Shown here piece by piece: positions 7,060-12,668 of a stretch of DNA of 12,668 nucleotides. Position numbers and translations under genes: made by a program. The stretch is from CAZJNX01 sp964547415. GTDB taxonomy: Bacteria > Pseudomonadota > Alphaproteobacteria > Rhizobiales > Amorphaceae. The notes under the pieces were generated by a model. That model saw nothing but the letters and a program-made list of their open reading frames with translations. It was not told the DNA's origin and did not search any database. The stretch covers positions 1 through 12,668 of the forward strand of contig CAZJNX010000142.1 of assembly GCA_964547415.1 (NCBI GenBank). The letters run 5' to 3'. Each line of letters begins with the position of its first letter. Position 1 is the first letter of the stretch.

Positions 7060-7416
7060 ATGGTGTCCGTCACGGGCGAGGGGGAAAGCGGCGAGGTGCG
7101 GCAGCGGCTGGCCGCGGTCTTCCGCAGCCTCGCCACGGTCTACGCATGGGAGGGGACGGCGGACGCGATGGTGCTCCCGACCAGCCTGCGCCAGGCGGTC
7201 GCGATCGCCGAAGCGACGCGGCGCGCCGTCGGCGCCGATCCGGGGCGGTGCCTCCACGCCGGGGTCGCGCTCCTGTCGACGGAGGACGACCCGGCGACGG
7301 CGGTGAGCCTCGCGGCACGCTGCCTCGCGATCGCCGCCGAAAGCCCGGTCGGCAAGGTGGTGTCGCAGACGGACCCGGAAGCACGGGCCGCCCGCCGCTT
7401 CGGCGCGCCGGTATAG
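7060..7416 (+). CDS. Hypothetical protein, probable continuation of the upstream TAG-split ORF; weak nucleotide-cyclase resemblance
   Basis: Open in the same frame as the 6784-7029 ORF, with only the TAG between them. The first ATG (7060) has no ribosome-binding site, which favours one broken gene over two. The 118 residues include AVAIAEATRRAVGADPGR, HAGVALLSTEDDPATAVSLA, and SPVGKVVSQTDPEARAARRF. The order of a helix ending in a charged turn, then HAGVAL, then an AVSLAARC helix, then GKVVSQ loosely resembles the C-terminal half of class III adenylate/guanylate cyclase domains (RIGI...G..VN.AARLE...ICVS). However, the metal- and base-binding residues are not recognisable, so I do not call it a cyclase. 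Its C-terminal 60-70 residues are repeated in eroded form downstream. It could be a functional small protein or a pseudogene. Confidence 0.42.
   Translation: MVSVTGEGESGEVRQRLAAVFRSLATVYAWEGTADAMVLPTSLRQAVAIAEATRRAVGADPGRCLHAGVALLSTEDDPATAVSLAARCLAIAAESPVGKVVSQTDPEARAARRFGAPV
7231..7410 (+). repeat. Tandem repeat unit 1 (core 7231-7305, tail 7342-7410), still coding
   Basis: Best-preserved copy of a repeat with a period of about 250 bases. The core reads GADPGRCLHAGVALLSTEDD then PATAV. The tail begins SPVGKVVSQTDPEARAARRF and ends GAP just before the TAG stop at 7414-7416. It lies in the ORF that starts at 7060. Confidence 0.65.
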
Positions 7417-7479
7417 CCGCCCGGCCGGCGAGCGCCGCACATCCGCCGCCGGCGGCGAAGACACCTGGGGGGCGCGACG

Positions 7480-7657
7480 GCGACTCGCGGTACCGATCCC
7501 GGCCGGCGTCGCCGTCTCCGCGTCCCGTTCCTGTCGACGGCAGACGCCCCCCTCATGCGGTGACGGGCCGCCTCGGACCACTCCGGTGAGCCCCGTCAGG
7601 GGGGCGGTGGAGGGGACCGATCCGACAGCACGGGGGTCGTGCCGCTTCGGCTCGCCG
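7480..7657 (+). repeat. Tandem repeat unit 2 (core 7489-7560, tail 7589-7657), eroded and frameshifted
   Basis: The core is in the same frame as unit 1 (GTDPGRRRRLRVPFLSTADA) and matches it at 11 of 24 positions before a TGA at 7561. The tail (SPVRGAVEGTDPTARGSCRF, then GSP) is one frame over and matches the unit 1 tail at 13 of 23 ungapped positions. A core and tail in the same order and spacing but different frames indicate a decayed duplicate. Confidence 0.62.
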
Positions 7658-7684
7658 AAATGCCTCCCGGTCGGGTGGCACCGC

Positions 7685-7813
7685 CACCCCGTCGCGCTCG
7701 CAGCCGCCGGGGCCGCGGCGGCGACGCAGCCCGCCATTGGCGCCGATGGCGGGCGGCACCTCCACGGCAGCGTCGCCCGCCTGTCCACGGAGCCCGACCC
7801 GGTCGTGGCCGTG
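7685..7813 (+). repeat. Tandem repeat unit 3 (core 7739-7813), eroded, tail missing at ppx
   Basis: The core reads GADGGRHLHGSVARLSTEPD then PVVAV, matching unit 1 at 17 of 25 ungapped residues and about three quarters of bases. The segment before it (PVALAAAGAAAATQPAI) parallels AVAIAEATRRAV of unit 1. No tail copy is present: the ppx stop codon lies 21 bases after the core on the opposite strand. With unit 2 this fills the gap between the 7416 stop and ppx, where I see no other gene or clear terminator. Confidence 0.62.
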
Positions 7814-7833
7814 AACGGGCCGAGGTCCTGGCG

Positions 7834-9390
7834 CTACGCGTCGGCGACGATGACGGCGCTCGCGAGGTCGAGGAGGCTGGCGAGCTGGGCGAGGCGGCGG
7901 CGCACGCGCTGGCCGTCGAGATCCCCGAGGGCGGCGGGGATGTGGAGGACGAGGCACTCCCCTTCCAGGCGCATGGAAAGCCGCGGCAGCACGCCCGGCA
8001 TCGCCGCCGACAGGACGTAGGCAAGGCGCAGCATTGCCGCGAGGAAGCGGGCGCGGATCTTCAGCCGCTGGGGCACCACCTCCCGCAGGTGGGGGATGGT
8101 CGAGGTCTCGGACAGGCCCGCGTAGCGGTAGCACAGGACGAGGGCCAGGTAGCCGCGGCCGCCGTGGTCGATGCCGGAGAAGGCGCTGTTGCCGACGATC
8201 GCCACCGCCTGCTCGCCACGGTAATCGGGATGGGCGCGCCAACCGATGTCGGCAAGCAGGCAGGCGGCGATCCGAAGGCGCCGCTCGTGCGCCGTCTCGT
8301 CGACCTCCATGGCCGCGAACACCCCGTCCGTGAAGCCGATGAGCTCCCAGGAATGGCGGGGCGAACGGGCGCGCAGGACGGCGAGGTCCTCGCACGCCAT
8401 GAGGAGCGGGTCGACCGCCTTCTCCTCGGCCGTCAGCTGGCTGTAGAGGTAGCCCTCCCGCACGCCGAGGGCGGAGAAGACGACGCGGCGGGGCTTTCCG
8501 AGCTTCAGGATCTGTTCGAGCACGGCCGCGCCGTAGGGCACCAGCGCCCGTCGCGGCTTCGACACGGTGTCGATGGAGTCGATGGCGGTGACGTGCTGGG
8601 TGACGAGGGTGCGGGCGAACTGCAGCGCCTCGTCCGCCTCGATGGTGTAGGCGTGCATGATGTGGACCGGGTAGTCGGTCTGGGCCATGTGCAGCTTGCC
8701 GAGGGCCCGCCAGGTGCCGCCGACGGCGAAGAAGTCCCGGCCCGCGAGGCTCCCGAGGGCGGCCGAGCCGTCGAGCGCCTTGGCGACGAGGCGGGAGGCG
8801 GTCCGCGGCGAGCCGAGGGAGGCGTCCATGAGGCGCAGGCCCCCGAGGGGAAAGCTCTCCCCGTCGCCGAGCCGGTCGCCGTGGACGGAGATGAGCTCGA
8901 GGCTGCCGCCGCCCAGGTCCCCCACCACGCCGTCGGGCCCGAAGAAGCCGCACACGACGCCGAGGGCGGCCATCTCCGCCTCCTCCCGGCCCGACAGGAG
9001 ACGCACCCGGCCGCCGGTGATCGCCTCGAGCCGCTCGCAGAAGTCCTGCCCGTTGGCGGCCTCGCGGGTGGCGGCCGTCGCCACCACGTCGACGCGCACG
9101 GCGCCCACCTGGGTGGCGAGCGCCACGAAGCGGCGGACGGCCGACAGCGCGACCTCCACCCCGTCGTCGTGGAGGCGCCCGTCCTCGGCGACGCCGCGCC
9201 CGAGGCCGGCGAGGATCTTCTCGTTGTAGAAGACCGTGGGCGCCCGCGACAGCCGCTCGTAGAGGACGAGGCGGACGGAATTGGAGCCGACGTCGATGAC
9301 GCCGATCGGTCCGTCGCCCAGGAGGCGCCCGCGGTGGACGGCGGCGGCCGCGGCGGCGACCGCGGGCGGCCCGGCGAGGTCCGCGCCCAT
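7834..9390 (-). CDS. ppx: Exopolyphosphatase, Ppx/GppA family
   Basis: Hydrolyses terminal phosphates from inorganic polyphosphate; family members can also act on pppGpp. The 518 residues show the ASKHA-fold signatures. GVIDVGSNSVRLVLYE (30-45) is the first phosphate loop, with Asp33. ATAATREAANG (104-114) and LLSGREEAEMAALG (131-144) hold the family's acidic catalytic region. GDLGGGSLELISV (157-169) is the second phosphate loop, and AVGGTWRALGKLHM follows. A C-terminal helical HD-like region includes IAACLLADIGWRAHPDYRG. The length is typical of the longer alphaproteobacterial Ppx. The ATG at 9390 lies 7 bases after the ppk1 stop, so the pair is surely co-transcribed and probably translationally coupled; a weak GAG is the only Shine-Dalgarno candidate. 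The pairing of kinase and phosphatase supports Ppx over GppA. No frameshift or missing key residue was seen. Convergent with the eroded repeat region. Confidence 0.95.
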   Translation of the reverse strand: MGADLAGPPAVAAAAAAVHRGRLLGDGPIGVIDVGSNSVRLVLYERLSRAPTVFYNEKILAGLGRGVAEDGRLHDDGVEVALSAVRRFVALATQVGAVRVDVVATAATREAANGQDFCERLEAITGGRVRLLSGREEAEMAALGVVCGFFGPDGVVGDLGGGSLELISVHGDRLGDGESFPLGGLRLMDASLGSPRTASRLVAKALDGSAALGSLAGRDFFAVGGTWRALGKLHMAQTDYPVHIMHAYTIEADEALQFARTLVTQHVTAIDSIDTVSKPRRALVPYGAAVLEQILKLGKPRRVVFSALGVREGYLYSQLTAEEKAVDPLLMACEDLAVLRARSPRHSWELIGFTDGVFAAMEVDETAHERRLRIAACLLADIGWRAHPDYRGEQAVAIVGNSAFSGIDHGGRGYLALVLCYRYAGLSETSTIPHLREVVPQRLKIRARFLAAMLRLAYVLSAAMPGVLPRLSMRLEGECLVLHIPAALGDLDGQRVRRRLAQLASLLDLASAVIVADA

Positions 9391-9397
9391 GGCCCGC

Positions 9398-11590
9398 TCA
9401 GGCCTCGACGGGCGTGAAGGCCCGCGGCTTGTGGGTCTGGATCGAGGTGCCGCGGCCGGACAGGGACGGGTTCGTCATGAAGTAGTCGTGGGCGTTGAAG
9501 GGTTCCTCGCCGTCCGACAGGGTGATCCGCTCGTGCCCACCGTCGGGCAGGACGCGCCAGCTCTGCTGGTTGTCGCGCATGTTGGCCACCATGATCTGGT
9601 CGAGGATCTGGGTGTGCACGGTCTCGTTGTCGACCGGCACGAGCGCCTCCACCCGCCGGTCGAGGTTGCGCGGCATCAGGTCGGCCGAGCCGATGTAGAC
9701 GACCGCCTCCCGCGAGGGCAGGCCCGCGCCGTTGCCGAAGCAGAAGATCCGGCTGTGCTCCAGGAAGCGGCCGACGATAGACTTCACGCGGATGTTGTCG
9801 GACAACCCCGGCACCTCGGGCCTGAGGCAGCAGATGCCGCGCACCACGAGGTCCACCTCCACCCCCGCCTGGCTCGCCTCGTAAAGGGCGTCGATGACGA
9901 CCGAGTCCACCAGCGAATTCATCTTCATCCAGATCTGGGCGGGGCGGCCGGCCCGCGCGTGCTCGATCTCGAGGCGGACGTGGTCGAGGATCCGCTCGCG
10001 CAGGGTGACGGGCGAGACCGCCATGCGGTTGAGCTCGGCGGGCCGGGCGTAGCCGGTCACGAAGTTGAAGATCCGCGCGACGTCCTGGGCGATCACCGGG
10101 TCGGTGGTGAAGAAGGACAGGTCCGTGTAGATGCGCGCGGTGATCGGGTGGTAGTTGCCCGTCCCGATGTGGCAGTAGGTCACGAGGCGTCCCGCCTCCC
10201 GCCGCACGACCATCGACAGCTTGGCGTGGGTCTTGAGCTCCAGGAAGCCGTAGACGACCTGCACGCCCGCGCGCTCGAGGTCCCGCGCCCAGCGGATGTT
10301 CGCCTCCTCGTCGAAGCGGGCCTTGAGCTCGACGACGGCGGTGACGGACTTGCCCGCCTCCGCGGCGGCGGCGAGCGCCTCCACGATCGGCGAGTTGTTG
10401 GACGTGCGGTAGAGCGTCTGCTTGATCGCCACCACGTCGGGGTCCCCGGCCGCCTGGTTCAGGAACTGCACCACCACGTCGAAGCTCTCGTAAGGGTGGT
10501 GGATCACCATGTCCTTCTGGCGGACGGCGGCGAAGCAGTCGCCCGACTGCTCGCGCACCCTTTCGGGAAAGCGCGGCGTGTAGGGGGTGAACTTCAGTTC
10601 GGGCCGATCGATCCCGACGAGCTGGGACAGGTCCTTCATGGCGACGAGCCCGTCGATCACGAAGGTCTCCTCCGCCGTCACGCCGAGGGCGGCGGCGAGG
10701 AAGTGGCACAGGGCGTCGGGCGTGGAGCCTTCCACCTCGAGGCGGATGACGACGCCGCGGCGCCGCCGCTTCAGCGCCGTCTCGAACAGGCGCACGAGGT
10801 CCTCCGCCTCTTCCTCGATCTCGAGGTCGGAATCGCGGATGACGCGGAAGACGCCGGTCGCGTCCACCCGGTAGTTGGGGAAGAGGCGCGACAGGTTGAG
10901 CTCGATCACGTTCTCGATGAGGACGAAGCGGGCGGGCGCCCCGTCCGTGGCGCCGGGCAGGCGCACGAAGCGGTCGATCTGGGCGGGGATGCGCACGAGG
11001 GCGATCTGCCCCTCCCCTTCCGGGCTCGTCAGCTGCAGGACGAGGGACAGGCCGAGGTTCGGGATGAACGGGAAGGGGTGCGCGGGGTCGATGGCGAGCG
11101 GCGTGATGACGGGGAAGATGTAGCCGAGGAAGTAGCGCTCCAGCCACTCCCGCTCCTCCACCGACAGGGCGTCGATGTCGGCGAGGACGACGCCGTTCTC
11201 GGCGAGCTGGCCGCGCAGGTCCCGCCACTCGGACTGCTGGGAGATGACGAGGTTGGTCGCCGCCTCGCGGATGCGGGCGAGCTGCTCGCCCGGCGTCAGC
11301 CCGTCGGCGCTGCGCGTCTCGATGCCGGCGCGGCGCTGGCCCATGAGGCCGGCGACGCGCACCATGAAGAACTCGTCGAGGTTGTTGGCCGAGATCGACA
11401 GGAAGCGCAGGCGCTCGAGGATCGGGTGGTTGCGGTTGTCCGATTCCTCCAGCACGCGGCGGTTGAACTGGAGCCAGGACAGCTCGCGGTTGACGAAGCG
11501 GGCCGGGCTCTCCTTCAGCTCCTCGAGGGAAAGCCCCTCGATGGAGCCCGCCTCCGCCTTGAGCGCCATCGTCTCGCTGGTGATCGCCAC
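9398..11590 (-). CDS. ppk1: Polyphosphate kinase 1
   Basis: Reversibly builds long-chain polyphosphate from ATP gamma-phosphate, at the membrane or in polyphosphate granules. 730 residues. The N-terminal domain carries NRELSWLQFN (34-43) and NNLDEFFMVRVAGL. The two phospholipase-D-like catalytic domains include VVELKARFDEEANI and YCHIGTGNYHP, with His474 matching the autophosphorylated histidine (E. coli His435). RFLEHSRIFCF has His612 (E. coli His592), and IGSADLMPRNLDRRVE follows. The C-terminus HDYFMTNPSLSGRGTS is typical of alphaproteobacterial Ppk1. I chose the GTG at 11590 because GGGAGG (11596-11601) lies 5 bases upstream; the ATG at 11569 would sit 26 bases from it, and the open frame to 11743 lacks family similarity. 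It follows hdaA by 116 bases and precedes ppx by 7. All catalytic residues seen are intact. Confidence 0.96.
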   Translation of the reverse strand: MAITSETMALKAEAGSIEGLSLEELKESPARFVNRELSWLQFNRRVLEESDNRNHPILERLRFLSISANNLDEFFMVRVAGLMGQRRAGIETRSADGLTPGEQLARIREAATNLVISQQSEWRDLRGQLAENGVVLADIDALSVEEREWLERYFLGYIFPVITPLAIDPAHPFPFIPNLGLSLVLQLTSPEGEGQIALVRIPAQIDRFVRLPGATDGAPARFVLIENVIELNLSRLFPNYRVDATGVFRVIRDSDLEIEEEAEDLVRLFETALKRRRRGVVIRLEVEGSTPDALCHFLAAALGVTAEETFVIDGLVAMKDLSQLVGIDRPELKFTPYTPRFPERVREQSGDCFAAVRQKDMVIHHPYESFDVVVQFLNQAAGDPDVVAIKQTLYRTSNNSPIVEALAAAAEAGKSVTAVVELKARFDEEANIRWARDLERAGVQVVYGFLELKTHAKLSMVVRREAGRLVTYCHIGTGNYHPITARIYTDLSFFTTDPVIAQDVARIFNFVTGYARPAELNRMAVSPVTLRERILDHVRLEIEHARAGRPAQIWMKMNSLVDSVVIDALYEASQAGVEVDLVVRGICCLRPEVPGLSDNIRVKSIVGRFLEHSRIFCFGNGAGLPSREAVVYIGSADLMPRNLDRRVEALVPVDNETVHTQILDQIMVANMRDNQQSWRVLPDGGHERITLSDGEEPFNAHDYFMTNPSLSGRGTSIQTHKPRAFTPVEA

Positions 11591-11621
11591 AGAAGCCTCC
11601 CTCGCCCGCTTGCGGTCCCGT

Positions 11622-11657
11622 GCCCCGCGGCGCCGGTGGCGCTCCCCGTCGCGGGGC
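11622..11657 (-). promoter_or_regulatory. Long composite hairpin in the hdaA-ppk1 spacer
   Basis: GCCCCGCG (11622-11629) pairs perfectly with CGCGGGGC (11650-11657). Directly inside, GCGCC (11630-11634) pairs with GGCGC (11638-11642) around a 3-base loop, leaving a 7-base bulge (11643-11649). The result is a 13-pair GC-rich stem ending about 30 bases upstream of the ppk1 GTG. No U-tract follows on the minus strand, so it is not an intrinsic terminator. It could be an mRNA-processing or stability element or could modulate ppk1 translation. Confidence 0.45.
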
Positions 11658-11706
11658 CGTGCGTGCCGGACGCCGCCTTCGGGTGAACGGGCCGGCGGCT
11701 TTCCTG

Positions 11707-12450
11707 TCAAGGCGTTTCCGGCGGCGAGGAAAGCTCCGGACAAGCCCCCTCGGCGGCCGGACCCGACAAGAGGGCGGCGGCGAGCGGGCGGGTCACCGGG
11801 CGCTTGAGGGCGAGGGCGGCGCGGTCGAGCCGGGCGGCGAGGCGCGTAGCGGCCGCGAGCGAGCGCTCCATGCGCGGCAGCAGGTAGTCGACGACGCGGC
11901 GGTCCACCGAGAGCTGCCGCTCGGCGAAGGCCGAGGCGAGAACGGCGGCGAGCAGTTCATCGTCCGGCGGGTCGATCCGCACGGTGGCGAGGAGGCCGAT
12001 GCGGGAGGCGAGGTCCGCGGTGCGGAAGGCGGCGCGATCGAGCCGGCGCGCCGTGGCGAGGACGGGCTGGCCGGTGGCGGCCAGGGCGTTGAGGAGGTGG
12101 AACAGGGCGGCCTCGCCCTCCGGCGGGAGGGCGTCGATGCCGTCCACCGCCACCGGCTCCTCGGCGAGGTCGAGGGGATCGACGGTGGAGAGCGCCGCGG
12201 CGGGCAGGAGCGTCGCGCCCGCCCGGTCGGCCCAGTGGCGGGCGAGGTGGGTCTTGCCCGCGCCCTCCGGCCCGAGGAGGAGGAGGCCCGGCCGCGGCCA
12301 GTCCGGGAAGGCGTCGAGCCAGCGGCAGGCCTCGGCGTTGGCCGCGCCGACGTGCCGTGGCGCGAGCGGCCGCCTCCGGCGCGGCGGCAGTGGCTTGAGG
12401 GCGAGCGGCAGCTGCCGCGCGCCGGCCCGGCGGGCCTCGTCCTCACCCAT
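11707..12450 (-). CDS. hdaA: DnaA regulatory inactivator HdaA (DnaA/Hda-like AAA+ protein)
   Basis: Partner of the DNA polymerase sliding clamp that stimulates ATP hydrolysis by DnaA and so prevents over-initiation of replication. The 247 residues start with the clamp-binding motif QLPLAL (13-18), as in Hda. Walker A is GPEGAGKT (60-67), a Walker-B-like AVDGID lies at 101-106, the sensor-1 region is LATARR (131-136), and the Box VII arginine is Arg150 in DLASRIG. A C-terminal helical lid contains ERSLAAATRLAARLDR. There is no DnaA DNA-binding domain IV, consistent with Hda rather than DnaA. The ATG at 12450 overlaps the stop of the preceding transporter gene by 8 bases (ATGGGTGA), with GGGAGGG just upstream, so translation is coupled. 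The proline- and serine-rich C-terminal 18 residues look like a non-conserved tail. Confidence 0.9.
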   Translation of the reverse strand: MGEDEARRAGARQLPLALKPLPPRRRRPLAPRHVGAANAEACRWLDAFPDWPRPGLLLLGPEGAGKTHLARHWADRAGATLLPAAALSTVDPLDLAEEPVAVDGIDALPPEGEAALFHLLNALAATGQPVLATARRLDRAAFRTADLASRIGLLATVRIDPPDDELLAAVLASAFAERQLSVDRRVVDYLLPRMERSLAAATRLAARLDRAALALKRPVTRPLAAALLSGPAAEGACPELSSPPETP

Positions 12451-12668
12451 CCCGTCCCTCCCCCGTTGCGCCCGCGGGCGGCGGCGGAGCGAGCACCGGG
12501 CCCGCCGCCGGATCCGCCGGCAGCGTCCCCCCCGGCAGCACCTCGCGCGCCTCCACCACCGAGGCGCCCTCGGACCCGCCCGCGCCGTAGATGCGGCTCG
12601 CCCGGTAGCGCTCGAAGGCGAAGCGGACCACCACGGCGATGGCCGCGGCCGCGGGCACGGCGATGAGG
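12443..12668 (-). CDS. AI-2E family transporter, C-terminal end only (N-terminus beyond the right edge)
   Basis: Only about 74 codons are visible. They open in LIAVPAAAAIAVVVRFAFER, which matches the last transmembrane segment and the following basic stretch of AI-2E (PerM-like) membrane transporters. YRASRIYGAGG and a Pro/Ala/Gly-rich tail of about 45 residues follow before the TGA at 12443-12445. The call leans on this segment and on the recurring arrangement in alphaproteobacteria of an AI-2E transporter gene directly upstream of hdaA. The long tail is low-complexity and probably disordered. The stop overlaps the hdaA start by 8 bases, so the two are in one operon. Confidence 0.7.
   Translation of the reverse strand, partial: LIAVPAAAAIAVVVRFAFERYRASRIYGAGGSEGASVVEAREVLPGGTLPADPAAGPVLAPPPPAGATGEGRDG

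Noticed and set aside
8505..11228. 907-codon minus-strand open frame spanning ppk1 and ppx in another frame
   Set aside because: Crosses two well-supported genes in a wrong frame; a GC-driven artefact without motifs.
9281..11686. 801-codon plus-strand open frame opposite ppk1
   Set aside because: Its residues mirror ppk1 codons on the complementary strand (Asp/Glu/His/Val/Gly-rich); ppk1 and ppx are unmistakable on the minus strand.
1..12668. CRISPR array, tRNA, rRNA, toxin-antitoxin or phage-defence system
   Set aside because: No regular short repeats with spacers, no tRNA-like cloverleaf or rRNA segment, and no protein motifs of such systems were seen in any frame I examined.

Overview
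The window is very GC-rich chromosomal DNA (roughly 70% or more by eye) with alphaproteobacterial gene content and order: AI-2E transporter tail, hdaA, ppk1 and ppx on one strand, plus RhlE-type helicase, YihY/BrkB membrane protein and gamma-glutamyltransferase genes. A member of the Hyphomicrobiales or a close relative is my inference. No ribosomal or tRNA gene and no CRISPR array was seen.

Layout. Positions 1-1098 (minus) hold the N-terminal two thirds of a gamma-glutamyltransferase that runs off the left edge. It is divergent from an RhlE-type DEAD-box RNA helicase (1281-2900, plus), and a 182-base spacer between them holds a promoter candidate. From about 2900 to 5590 lies a decaying insertion-sequence deposit: an unassigned stretch, a multiply frameshifted IS110-family transposase relic (about 3381-3905), another unassigned stretch, and an IS256-family transposase (4326-5528). 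The IS256 gene still reads as one long ORF, but a 7-base tandem duplication and a 1-base deletion put about 32 internal residues in the wrong frame. A YihY/BrkB-family inner-membrane protein follows (5705-6703, plus).

Positions 6784-7833 are the least ordinary part. A TTG-initiated ORF with a good ribosome-binding site ends at an in-frame TAG (7027-7029). Coding-like sequence continues in the same frame to 7416. Its C-terminal part is then repeated, in eroded form, two more times with a period of about 250 bases, up to the edge of the convergent ppx gene. I could not assign the protein; a faint class III nucleotide-cyclase resemblance is the only lead.

The right third (7834-12668) is a compact minus-strand cluster in transcription order: AI-2E transporter (C-terminus only), hdaA (8-base overlap), ppk1 (116-base spacer with a long hairpin) and ppx (7-base spacer). 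Ppk1 makes polyphosphate from ATP, Ppx hydrolyses it, and HdaA is the DnaA-inactivating partner of the replication clamp. The cluster therefore links phosphate storage and stringent-type physiology with replication-initiation control, as in other alphaproteobacteria.

No convincing new multi-gene system was found. The best leads are the eroded tandem repeat next to ppx, the TAG-split ORF, the IS110 relic with its non-coding flank, and the hairpin ahead of ppk1.
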